Origin: Oscillochloris sp.
Lineage (GTDB): Bacteria; Chloroflexota; Chloroflexia; Chloroflexales; Chloroflexaceae
Length of the DNA: 64,000 nt
Direction of reading: 5' to 3'
Assembly: GCA_012032775.1 (NCBI GenBank)
Contig: JAAUQO010000005.1
Span: forward strand, 1-64,000
Of the stretch, positions 32,332 through 41,660 are shown one piece after another. The notes under the pieces are model-generated. The model was not told where the DNA came from. It ran no database searches and saw only the letters and a program-made list of their open reading frames with translations. Position 1 is the first letter of the stretch; each line of letters opens with the position of its first letter. The position numbers and the translations under genes are program-made.

Positions 32332-34710
32332 TCACAAATCCCCGTACAACTCAAGTAACTCGCGCCATTCGCCGGTGAGTTCTTCGCGGCGGGCCGCATA
32401 GTAAAAATGCGGTTCGCCCATCTCATCAAGATAGACCAGATCGACCTGGCTGCGCATTGGGCGCGTATAGCCCAGGTTGCCCCACCAGCGAATCTTCTCC
32501 GGGTCGAGCGGGATATCCTGCTGGTACATACGGGCGGCGTACTCACGAACCGTGCCAAGCTCAATGTCTTGCAAGCGCCACGGCACGCCGCTTACATCGC
32601 CGGTGCGCAGGTTGCGGAAGATGTATTGCCACTCGCCGTTCTCATCACAGTCGGCACTCACAACCTCGATGCCGGTACGCGGGCGAGCCACCCGAATCAG
32701 ATTGAGCCAGGCTTCGGTGAGTTTTTCAAAGGGAACGCCGTTGTACTCCTGCTGGCCCTCGCCGTCCTTCTCCTTCATGATCAGATCGAAGCGCACCCGG
32801 CTTGTCGAGTCGCGGTAAACCGCCGCCAATCCACCCCGCCCGCGCCAGCGCACCTTGCGCGTGCCCCAGACATCGGGATCGAGCGTTTCAACCGGCTCAA
32901 TCGGCGCTTCTGGCTCATTTATCGATAGTGGCGGCGCCTCTTCCTCACGTTCGAACGCGCCGTTTTCGGTCTCGATCGCCTGCGCCGCATTGGGATCGCC
33001 GAGCAGATTCGACCACGCTTCGCTCAGCCCCCAATCACTGACGCCGAAGAAGACATGATCGATCACGCCGTTCACATCACGATGCACCAGATCGTATTTA
33101 ACGCGGCTCCCCTGGCGATAGGCGCGCCAGAGGCCAAGCCGGCCCTGCCAGCGTACCTGACTTTGCAGATCAACCCGTCCTTCGCGCAAGTCTTCGTGGC
33201 GACTGATCGCATAGGCCCACAAACCCTGGGCGCGGTCGCGGGTAACGCCGGCGGTAGTACGTAAGTCGCGCACCTCATACAGCCAGACACCGCCACGCTT
33301 CTGACTGCTGACGATCTGCACGCCCGAGCGGGGCAGATCGATATCTTCGCCGTTGTCGAGTGGTGACGAGGCACCCTCGGCGATCGCCCGCCGGCACAGT
33401 TGAATAATCTCGCTGCGGTCGGCGGCGCTGGTTTCGCCATCGCGGCGCACATAGATCACGCCGTCGGATCCAACATAGGGCGGCGGCTCCGAGGCCTTCA
33501 CCTCGACGCGCATGACATCGCGGCCTTCGTAGCTCATCAACTCAAATGAAAGGTACGGCTCAGGGCTGATCTGCTCATTCACCCCGCGCCGCAACGCTTC
33601 GCTGACATGATCGGGGCGCTGGACACCGACGACTTTGCCGTCGGGCATGATCCCGATCACCAGGACACCGCCGCCGGTATTGGCCAGCGCCGCTACATCG
33701 CTCCAGAGTTGCGTTGCACCCTGAGGATCACTGTCGAGCGCACGGAGGATCTGGCGCTCGCTGGAGCCGTTGAAGCGGGCGGCATCAACCTGCCACTGCT
33801 TCTGATCGCGCTTCGGTACCCGCACCCGGTCGAAATCCCGGCTCGCCAGAAGGTCGCGCAAAGCATCGAAACTGTTATCAGGTAGTAGTAACTCGACATA
33901 ACGATCGCCAATACCATGGCGATGCATCGTCTGCATCTCGCCGTTCCCAGCCCGGCGCAGGCGGTGCGCATCGCTACCCTGGAGGCAGAACATCCGCCGC
34001 TCATAGTGTTCGGTTTTGCCGTTGTAAAAACCGGGTGAGGTAAACTTCTCGTGGTCGGTGTAGAAATTCACGAACTCCAGTGCATGCAGATGCGAACTCT
34101 GCGTCACGGCGATGCGGGCCTGGCCGCTGGTGCCAAGCCGGAGCGTTTCGGTGATCACGCCATTCGGGCCATTGGCGTGGGGTGCGATCACCAGGCCGCC
34201 CGAGCGCGCGATAATGTCATAGGCTTCCGTAACGTGGCGCGTGTTGGAAACCCCACATAGGCCGGCTTTCAATTGGGTCGGTGGTACGCCGAGTTGTAGT
34301 AATGTCGCTTCAATCAAACTAATCGGATGATTTGGTGGGAAGATACCGAGAATATGGGCGCCGAAGTGGGATGTAAACTCGAAACCCGGCAGCACCGTAA
34401 CCTTCGCCAGTAATCGCCGATATTCGGTCAGTCGCTCTTGCTCTTCCGTTGTCAGGCGGCCGGCCGCCTCAAATGTGGTCAGAAAATCGATATCACGCTG
34501 AAATTGTTCGTAGCCGTGAACCGTATTATGATCGGTAAAGGCGATGATTTCCAACTCACGCCGTTCGGCCTCTTGTAGTATCTCCAGATAGGTTGCCTGA
34601 GGTTCGGCATAATCCTCAGAGGCGGGCGTGTGTAGATGCAGGTCGGCGCGCATCCAGCGCATACTGTTGCGCGTTTCGGCCGAAGTGCTCATATTCTTTT
34701 TGCTCCACAA
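32332..34710 (-). CDS. PHP-family phosphoesterase fused to AlbA_2 (Schlafen/AAA_4-like) domain with C-terminal repeats of unknown function
   Basis: MRADLHLHTPASEDY, IIAFTDHNTVHGYEQF and FCLQGSDAHRLRR (PHP motifs); ALANTGGGVLVIGIMPDGKVVGVQRPDH, VKASEPPPYVGSDGVIYVRRDGETSAADRSEI (AlbA_2 core); then repeated (K/Q)VRWxGxxGLxxxYRxxSRVxxDL blocks. Confidence 0.85.
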   Translation of the reverse strand: MWSKKNMSTSAETRNSMRWMRADLHLHTPASEDYAEPQATYLEILQEAERRELEIIAFTDHNTVHGYEQFQRDIDFLTTFEAAGRLTTEEQERLTEYRRLLAKVTVLPGFEFTSHFGAHILGIFPPNHPISLIEATLLQLGVPPTQLKAGLCGVSNTRHVTEAYDIIARSGGLVIAPHANGPNGVITETLRLGTSGQARIAVTQSSHLHALEFVNFYTDHEKFTSPGFYNGKTEHYERRMFCLQGSDAHRLRRAGNGEMQTMHRHGIGDRYVELLLPDNSFDALRDLLASRDFDRVRVPKRDQKQWQVDAARFNGSSERQILRALDSDPQGATQLWSDVAALANTGGGVLVIGIMPDGKVVGVQRPDHVSEALRRGVNEQISPEPYLSFELMSYEGRDVMRVEVKASEPPPYVGSDGVIYVRRDGETSAADRSEIIQLCRRAIAEGASSPLDNGEDIDLPRSGVQIVSSQKRGGVWLYEVRDLRTTAGVTRDRAQGLWAYAISRHEDLREGRVDLQSQVRWQGRLGLWRAYRQGSRVKYDLVHRDVNGVIDHVFFGVSDWGLSEAWSNLLGDPNAAQAIETENGAFEREEEAPPLSINEPEAPIEPVETLDPDVWGTRKVRWRGRGGLAAVYRDSTSRVRFDLIMKEKDGEGQQEYNGVPFEKLTEAWLNLIRVARPRTGIEVVSADCDENGEWQYIFRNLRTGDVSGVPWRLQDIELGTVREYAARMYQQDIPLDPEKIRWWGNLGYTRPMRSQVDLVYLDEMGEPHFYYAARREELTGEWRELLELYGDL

Positions 34711-34929
34711 TCAAGATAGTTTGCTCTCTGAAAGATCTCTCCAGGGTTTTTTCTTTTACGGCAGGCGCAATAACAGTGGGTCGCCTATTGCCGCAGGGCC
34801 TCCTTTCCAGGTAAAGTGCCATTCTTACTCTCATCTCTGCTGCGCTGTAACTGTCTTGCCGCGCAGACCTAATGTTTTACCACACCATCTTACCCGAAAC
34901 CGCGCAAAACGACAATAAGGAAGGAATGT

Positions 34930-35590
34930 ATGGATAGCGAGCGCTAGCGAACAGACGGCATTTCAGCGGCTGCGCTCGGGTATTCCGGCGCCTGAGAGCG
35001 GTTCGATCGCCCTGAATGGGCCGATTGTGGCCGAGCAGATCGGGGCGCAGATCTTTAGCGACGGCTGGGCGATGGTCTGTCCACATGATCCTGACGGCGC
35101 CGTTGTGCTTGCCCGTGCCGCCGCACAGGTGAGTCACGATGGGGTTGCGGTTGATGCCGCCTGTTTGCTGGCGGCCATGGCGGCGGCGGCGTTCGGCGGC
35201 CACGATATTCCGACGCTGTTACAGATTGGATTAGAGCGGGTTTCTCCTGACTCAGCGATTGCCCGCCTGGCCACGGAATTGCTACACATCGTAGGTGTGA
35301 ATCGGATTGGCGGGCGGCGCGGGTATGGCTGGCAACCCACTACGGCTACGACCGCTATCCAGGCAATTGTCATGTGATGCCCAACCACGGAGTGCTACTG
35401 CTGGTGTTGCTGTGAGGTGATGGGGATTTGAGTCGTTCACCCTGGTTGCATCGGTGGGTGGGCATCGGTTGTCGGCCCAGGTAGGTGATCTCGATCCGGC
35501 GGGCGCGGCAGCCATTGTGGTAGAAGCCGGCATGCTCACGGCACGGTGCGTGCGGATCTATCGGGCTGAAAAATCCGATATTTCAAATAT
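34930..35590 (+). pseudogene. Decayed ADP-ribosylglycohydrolase (DraG/ARH-like) remnant
   Basis: In one frame RLRSGIPAPESGSIALNGPIVAEQIGAQIFSDGWAMVCPHDPDGAVVLARAAAQVSHDGVAV...LLQIGLERVSPDSAIARL. Another frame: WLATHYGYDRYPGNCHVMPNHGVLLLVLL. Further frame: GDGDLSRS..TLVASVGG. N-terminus and the metal-binding DTD-containing C-terminal core are absent. Confidence 0.65.
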
Positions 35591-35616
35591 TCCGAGATAA
35601 GAACTAGAATTATTGC

Positions 35617-35643
35617 GTACTTTTTGCTATAATGCAAAAGTAC
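35617..35643 (+). promoter_or_regulatory. Palindromic operator/promoter upstream of the tyrosine recombinase
   Basis: GTACTTTTTGC-TATAAT-GCAAAAGTAC: inverted repeat with the -10-like TATAAT at its centre. Confidence 0.5.
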
Positions 35644-35758
35644 CGACGTTTTAGTCAAAATCGACTCAGTATGAAGCCGATACTGTGTCTTCAGGCATCC
35701 GGCTAAGCGCCCGGCGCGAACCTGGCATAGTTGGAGATGCCTCAAAGGAGGCTTGCGT

Positions 35759-36738
35759 ATGTCCACAAATGGCGCTTATTTACCGCAGCGCGTACGCACC
35801 ATGACAGCGAGATGGATGGCTTCCTTGAGGACATCCAGCGTATCCAGGGTTTGAGCAACAACACAATCACCTCATACCGTTGCGATCTGCGCACAGCGGC
35901 CGGAATGCTGGAGATGTCGTTGAGCGAAGTTTCATCCGACGACATCCAGCAGTTTCTGGCCTCGCGCAATGAGCAACCGGGAACCACCAATCGACGGATC
36001 GCCAGTCTGGGGCGGTTCTTCCGCTGGGCGCTCGATCAGGGATACGTGGACGAGAACCCGGTTGAGCAGATTAGCGCCCGCCAGCACGCCGAGCATCGAC
36101 CTCAGCCAATCGTGAGTGAGACGGAGCGGCGGGCGTTGGATGCGGCGATCGCCGCCGCCGGCCAACCCTACCGACTGATTTTTACCCTGTTGCGTGAGAT
36201 CGGCGTACGCACCGACGAAGTCCTGAATCTGAATATGGGCGATGTGATTTTGGAGCCGGGCCGCGAGTTGTTGCTCGTGAACGACAGCAAGAGCGGCAGC
36301 AAACGGATGGTGGTGCTGACACCCGATGCGATGCCGCGTTCACTCCGCGGGCTGCGCAGTTGGATGCGTGAAATGGAAGAAGATCTCCCGCCCGCCACGC
36401 CGCTTTTCCGCTCATCGCGCGGGAACCGTGCTTCGTATGACACGTTGCATCGGCGTTGGGTGCAGGTATGTAAGGCGGCGCGCCTGGTTGACATCATTGA
36501 CGGGCGCGAGGTGCCGCGCTATACCTTGCATCACCTGCGCCACACAGCCGCAGCGGAGTTGATCGCATTTTACCCCGAGCAGGTCGTACGGCGTATTCTC
36601 GGCCATCGCGATCCGCGCAGTACGCGGCGCTACGCTGAGATTGTGCGCACGAATGCGGCCTTTAGCAATGGGCATAGTGCGAACGGCCACAACGGGAACG
36701 GGTTACGGGCGAATCACCGCGAACAACAGGCATCGTAG
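35759..36738 (+). CDS. Tyrosine recombinase (XerC/D-like phage integrase family), apparent frameshift near 35800
   Basis: AAAGGAGG SD before ATG 35759. Catalytic set: R (IGVRTDEVL), K (SKSGSKRMV), HxxR (LHHLRHTAA), H (LGHRDP), Y (RRYAEIV). SAM-like N-domain LEDIQRIQGLSNNTITSYRCDLRTAAGML. Confidence 0.88.
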
Positions 36739-36758
36739 CGTAGCGCTACAAAAGGAAC

Positions 36759-36798
36759 GGGCGGGTAGCGACGCACAATCGTGCATTGCTACCCGCCC
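36759..36798. terminator. Hairpin between convergent recombinase and dctM genes
   Basis: GGGCGGGTAGC-GACGCACAATCGTGCATT-GCTACCCGCCC. Confidence 0.65.
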
Positions 36799-36866
36799 TT
36801 CGCGATCCAACCAAGTGCCGAGACGAAAGCGCGTTACTTTGCAACGCGCTTTCGCATCTCAAACCC

Positions 36867-38204
36867 TTACGTACCGTAGCTGATCGAGGGCAGGTACGTT
36901 ACCAGAGCCGGGAAGACAATCACCAGGATCACGACCGCCATCTGTACTGCGATAAACGGGATCACGCCGCGATAGATATGGCCGGTAGTGATACCGGGCG
37001 GCGAGACACCGCGCAGATAGAAGAGCGCGAAACCGAAGGGCGGCGTAAGGAACGAAGTTTGCAGGTTCGCGCCGAGGATAACGGCGAACCAGAGCAGATC
37101 GACGTCGAGGGCCAGGGCAACCGGCACGAACAGCGGGATCACGATAAAGCAGATCTCGAAGAAGTCGATAAAAAAGCCGAGCACAAACACGACAAGCATA
37201 CTAACCAGCATAAAGCCCCAGTAACCGCCGGGCAGATTGCTCATAATATCGAAGACGAAGGCATCGCCTTCAAGCGCCCGAAAGACCAGCGCGAACGCGG
37301 TCGAGCCGATCAGAATAAACAGCACCATGGTGGTAACGCGCATGGTCGCGTCGGAGACTTCCTTGAATGTCTTAAAACTCAGGCGACGATTGGCGAGTGC
37401 GAGCAGGGTTGCGCCGAGTGCGCCGACGGCCCCGGCCTCGGTAGCGGTGGCGAGGCCGAAGAAGATCGAGCCGAGCACGGCCAGGATCAAGAAGAGCGGC
37501 GGGATCATCACCTTGACGACCTTCAACGCCAACTTGCTACCGCGCAACGTCCGTTCCGAGAGCGGCAGAGCCGGCGCGGTGTCGGGCTTGATCTGGGCAA
37601 TGATCCAGCAATAGAAGGCCAATGCACTGGCGAGCATCAGGCCCGGGATAAGCGATCCGATAAATAAGCGGCCCACCGACAGACCGATCTGATCGCCCAG
37701 CACCACCAGCACAATCGATGGTGGAATAATCTGTCCCAGCGTACCGGAGGCGCAGATCACACCGCAGGCCAGTTCTTTGTTGTAGTTATAGCGCATCATA
37801 ATCGGCAGCGAGATCAGGCCCATCGCCACCACCGTTGCCGCCACCACACCGGTTGTTGCGGCGAGCAGTGCGCCTACCACCACCACGGCGATCGCCAGAC
37901 CGCCGCGAATTGGTCCGAAAAGAACACCCATGGTTTCGAGCAAATCTTCGGCCAGGCCCGACTTCTCCAGCATCGACCCCAGAAACACAAAATAGGGGAT
38001 CGCCAGCAATGTGAAGTTGGACATAATGTTGAAGATGCGCGAAGGCATGGCCCGAATCAGGATCGGGTCGAAGACATCGAGCGAGGCGCCGATAATCCCA
38101 AAGATAATCGCAACCGCGCCGAGTGAGAAGGTGACCGGATAGCCGATCGCCAGAATCACCAGCGCCCCCAGAAACATCGTCGGTCCGAGCCACTCGTACT
38201 CCAT
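36867..38204 (-). CDS. TRAP transporter large permease (DctM-like)
   Basis: Multi-TM; GVLFGPIRGGLAIAVVVVGALLAATTGVVAATVVAMGLISLPIMMRYNYNKELACGVICASGTLGQIIPPSIVLVVLG. Confidence 0.95.
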   Translation of the reverse strand: MEYEWLGPTMFLGALVILAIGYPVTFSLGAVAIIFGIIGASLDVFDPILIRAMPSRIFNIMSNFTLLAIPYFVFLGSMLEKSGLAEDLLETMGVLFGPIRGGLAIAVVVVGALLAATTGVVAATVVAMGLISLPIMMRYNYNKELACGVICASGTLGQIIPPSIVLVVLGDQIGLSVGRLFIGSLIPGLMLASALAFYCWIIAQIKPDTAPALPLSERTLRGSKLALKVVKVMIPPLFLILAVLGSIFFGLATATEAGAVGALGATLLALANRRLSFKTFKEVSDATMRVTTMVLFILIGSTAFALVFRALEGDAFVFDIMSNLPGGYWGFMLVSMLVVFVLGFFIDFFEICFIVIPLFVPVALALDVDLLWFAVILGANLQTSFLTPPFGFALFYLRGVSPPGITTGHIYRGVIPFIAVQMAVVILVIVFPALVTYLPSISYGT

Positions 38205-38219
38205 CGTTGCGAGCCTCCG

Positions 38220-38777
38220 TTACAGGGCGGTGTCGAGTTTTTCTTCAGCGTCTGGCTCACGATGACCAGTGAGCACGGCGAGGTTCTTGATTGCTTCGGA
38301 GATTCCCTGAATGATCAGCAAGGCGGGGCTAACCATAATGAAGGTTTTGAGCGGATAACGCAGCAAGCCGCTCGGATCGGGCGAGTTCTCCTGGATACGC
38401 CACGACCCTTCGACATACGGCCAGGAGAAGTAGATCAGCAGGCCACAAAAAGGAAACAAGAACAACAACGATCCGAGGAAGTCAACCAGGGCTTTGCGCT
38501 TCGGCGACCAGTTGCCGTAGAACACATCAACCCGCACATGCTCGCCGTGCTTCAGCGCGTAGGCTGAGCCCAGCAAAAAGATCAGCGAGAAGATATACCA
38601 CTGCATCTCGATGAACACATTCGAGCCGAGCGAACGACCGATGGCGCGACCGATATAACGGTTGAACACATTCCAGACGCCGACACTCAGTACCAGCGGC
38701 ACCATCCAGATCACAATCTGGCCGATGAACTCGGTGAAGGCATCGATGCCTTGTGAGACTCGCAGCAATGCGCGCAC
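38220..38777 (-). CDS. TRAP transporter small permease (DctQ-like)
   Basis: Four TM segments; EMQWYIFSLIFLLGSAYALKHGEHVRVDVFYGNWSPKRKALVD. Confidence 0.9.
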   Translation of the reverse strand: MRALLRVSQGIDAFTEFIGQIVIWMVPLVLSVGVWNVFNRYIGRAIGRSLGSNVFIEMQWYIFSLIFLLGSAYALKHGEHVRVDVFYGNWSPKRKALVDFLGSLLFLFPFCGLLIYFSWPYVEGSWRIQENSPDPSGLLRYPLKTFIMVSPALLIIQGISEAIKNLAVLTGHREPDAEEKLDTAL

Positions 38778-39030
38778 GCGCGTACTTCCTTTCCTTTTCT
38801 GCGATGCGTGAACAGTACGGACAAGCGAACTATGCCACACCGAGGGCCTGAAAACGGCCGCACCATGGCAGCGATTATTTGTAGGAAAGGGGAAAAATTA
38901 AAACCCTAGTCGATAGTATCTATGGTACTTGCTAACAAGAGTTCTGTCAAAAATTTGCGAGGTAAAACATTCCGCCGCTTGCTCATGTTTGTGCAAGCGG
39001 CGGAACAGGTACTATGTCGTCGTGCGACGA

Positions 39031-40886
39031 TTACTCGTGGGTTGCGCCCCAATTCTCAGGCGTGCGCCAGAGACTGGAGAGGATCAAATCGCGGACGTTG
39101 AGCATCTCCTTGGGCAAGCGATCATAGAGCTTAATGAACAGTTCTTCGTGGAGCAAAATCTCTTGCTGCCACTCGCCGGTGTTCAAGCTCATCACATTAT
39201 CGAACTGAGCGCGCGAGAAGTTCATCCCGCGCCAGTCGATATCTTCGTAGCGCGGCAGCCAGCCGATCGGGCTTTCGACGCTGACTGCACGGCCGTGCGA
39301 GCGCTCGACGATCCACTTGAGGATGCGCATGTTCTCGCCGAAGCCGGGCCAGGCGAACTTGCCGTTCTCGTCCTTGCGGAACCAGTTAACGCTGAAGATG
39401 CGCGGCGGATTGTAGATCTCGCGCCCAAACTGGAGCCAGTGGTTGAAATAGTCGGCCATATGATAGCCGGCGAAGGGCAGCATCGCGAATGGATCGCGGC
39501 GCACCACACCCTGCTGCCCGAAGGCGGCGGCGGTGGTTTCCGAACCCATTGTAGCGGCCAGGTAGACGCCATAATTCCAGTTAAAGGCCTGATAAACCAG
39601 CGGCACCGTACCACTGCGCGGCCGCCGAAGATAAAGGCATTGATCGGCACGCCCTTCGGATCGTCCCAGGCCGGGTCGAGCACCGGGTTATTGGTGGCCG
39701 GCGCCGTAAAGCGCGCATTGGGATGGGCCGCTTTGCGCCCGCTCTCCTTGGCGATCTCCGGCGACCACTCTTTGCCGGTCCAGTCGATCGCATGTGCCGG
39801 CGGTTCCTTGGTCATGCCTTCCCACCAGACATCACCGTCGTCGGTTAGTGCGACGTTGGTGAAGATCGTATCCTTGGCGCAACTCTCCATTGCGCTATGG
39901 TTCGTCTCTTCCGAGGTGCCCGGCGCCACGCCGAAGTAGCCGGATTCGGGATTGATCGCATAGAGCTTGCCGTCTTCGGCGGGTTTGATCCAGGCAATAT
40001 CATCGCCGACGGTAGTGACTTCCCAGCCGTCATTCTGGAAATCTTTCGGCGGCACAAGCATTGCGAAGTTCGTCTTACCGCAGGCCGACGGAAATGCCGC
40101 AGCGACATACGTCTTCTCGCCCGAGGGCGCCTTGACGCCGAGGATCAGCATATGCTCGGCCAGCCAACCCTCCTGACGGGCCATCACCGAGGCGATGCGC
40201 AGGGCCAGGCACTTCTTACCCAGCAAGGCATTGCCGCCATAGCCGGAGCCGTAACTCCAGATCGATCGCTCTTCGGGGAAGTGGACAATGTACTTGGTTT
40301 CGGGGTTGCAGGGCCAGGGAACATCGGCCTGTCCCGGCTCAAGTGGCGCACCGACCGAGTGCAGACAGGGGACGAAATCGCCGTCTTCACCGAGGACATC
40401 GTACACCGCCTTGCCCATGCGGGTCATGATCTGCATATTGGTGACGACATAGGGCGAGTCGGTAATCTCGATGCCAATCTGGGCGATCGGCGAGCCGAGT
40501 GGGCCCATGCTGAACGGGATGACGTACATTGTGCGCCCGCGCATCGAGCCGGTGAAGAGCGGGAGGAGGGTGTCCTTCATCTCCTTCGGCGCCATCCAGT
40601 TGTTGGTTGGTCCGGCATCGCTCTTACTTACTGAGCAGATATAGGTGCGATCTTCGACCCGCGCAACATCGCTGGGATCGGAGCGCGCCAGGAAGCTGTT
40701 TGGTCGCTTTTCAGGATTGAGGCGGATAAATGTACCAGACTCGACCATCTGGTTGCAGAGTGTGTCGTACTCCTCTTGCGACCCGTCACAGAAGTGGATA
40801 GCCTCAGGCTGACACATCTCGACCATGTCGCTAACCCACTGGCGCAGGCGGTTGTGCTTGAGATACTCCGGGAACTGCAACAACAT
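39031..40886 (-). CDS. pckG: Phosphoenolpyruvate carboxykinase (GTP), apparent frameshift near 39617
   Basis: [16 protein letters not shown] (P-loop), [22 protein letters not shown], and NAFIFGGR; then [30 protein letters not shown] in another frame. Confidence 0.95.
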
Positions 40887-41046
40887 GAACTCCTCCCGTT
40901 CTCGCATAATTCCATACCACAATGTATGCTTGCTGGTATGTCGGACGGGTTTAATATACCATATACGATTTCAAGATCGGGTTTTTGAGGCGTAACCAAA
41001 CTTGTGATTTACGCAACAAATGGTTCTTTGCGCAACGATATCTGTC

Positions 41047-41095
41047 AGAACCGAGAACCCAGAACCAGGAACCGCTGCACCAGGACGCAGAACCG
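41047..41095 (+). repeat. Heptanucleotide tandem repeat (AGAACCN)n, degenerate
   Basis: AGAACCG/AGAACCC/AGAACCA/GGAACCG/CTGCACC/AGGACGC/AGAACCG. Confidence 0.65.
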
Positions 41096-41256
41096 ACTTC
41101 ACAACCCGGCTAGGATCGCTCTATGTCGGAACAAGGCAAGCAATCTGGGTCGAACGTGGTATACTGGCGGCGTTGCGTGTACCGGGTATGTAGTCGCGGT
41201 ATTGCGGGTTTGGATGCCGGGTATGCTTGCAGGAAGAATGGCGTATTTGTAAGGAG

Positions 41257-41496
41257 ATGTGTGTGGAGCTGGCGCTCTTTGTTGCGATCATTGTGATCAG
41301 TGTGGTGTTGTCGGTGCTGGTGGTGGTGCAGTCGCGAACGGCCGGCATGGCCAATCGCGATTCGAGTTCGATCTATCGCACTCGGCGTGGCCTTGAGAAG
41401 ACGATGTATCAGGCGACGATTGTGCTGGCGGCGGCTTTCTTGTTGCTCGCGCTGATCACCAGTTTGCCGATCTTCGGTAGTGCGACGGGCGCGTAG
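41257..41496 (+). CDS. secG: Preprotein translocase subunit SecG
   Basis: Two TM segments; VLSVLVVVQSRTAGMANRDSSSIYRTRRGLEKTMYQATIVLAAAFLLLAL. Confidence 0.85.
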   Translation: MCVELALFVAIIVISVVLSVLVVVQSRTAGMANRDSSSIYRTRRGLEKTMYQATIVLAAAFLLLALITSLPIFGSATGA

Positions 41497-41660
41497 TTCA
41501 GCGCGTCCACGCGGCCCTCTTGGATGATTCCCGATGCCCGAGCCAAACCGACCGGTGGCTTCTGTGTCGGGAATCAGGCTCATCACCACTGATGCGCTAG
41601 CCTGCACCTTCCCTTTGTTCATCGGCCTGTAGCACAGGCGCTAGTTACAGTATTCCCATT

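Noticed and set aside
34616-34918. Small ORFs on both strands near 34.7-34.9 kb
   Set aside because: Short, no ribosome-binding sites, low-information composition in an intergenic region.
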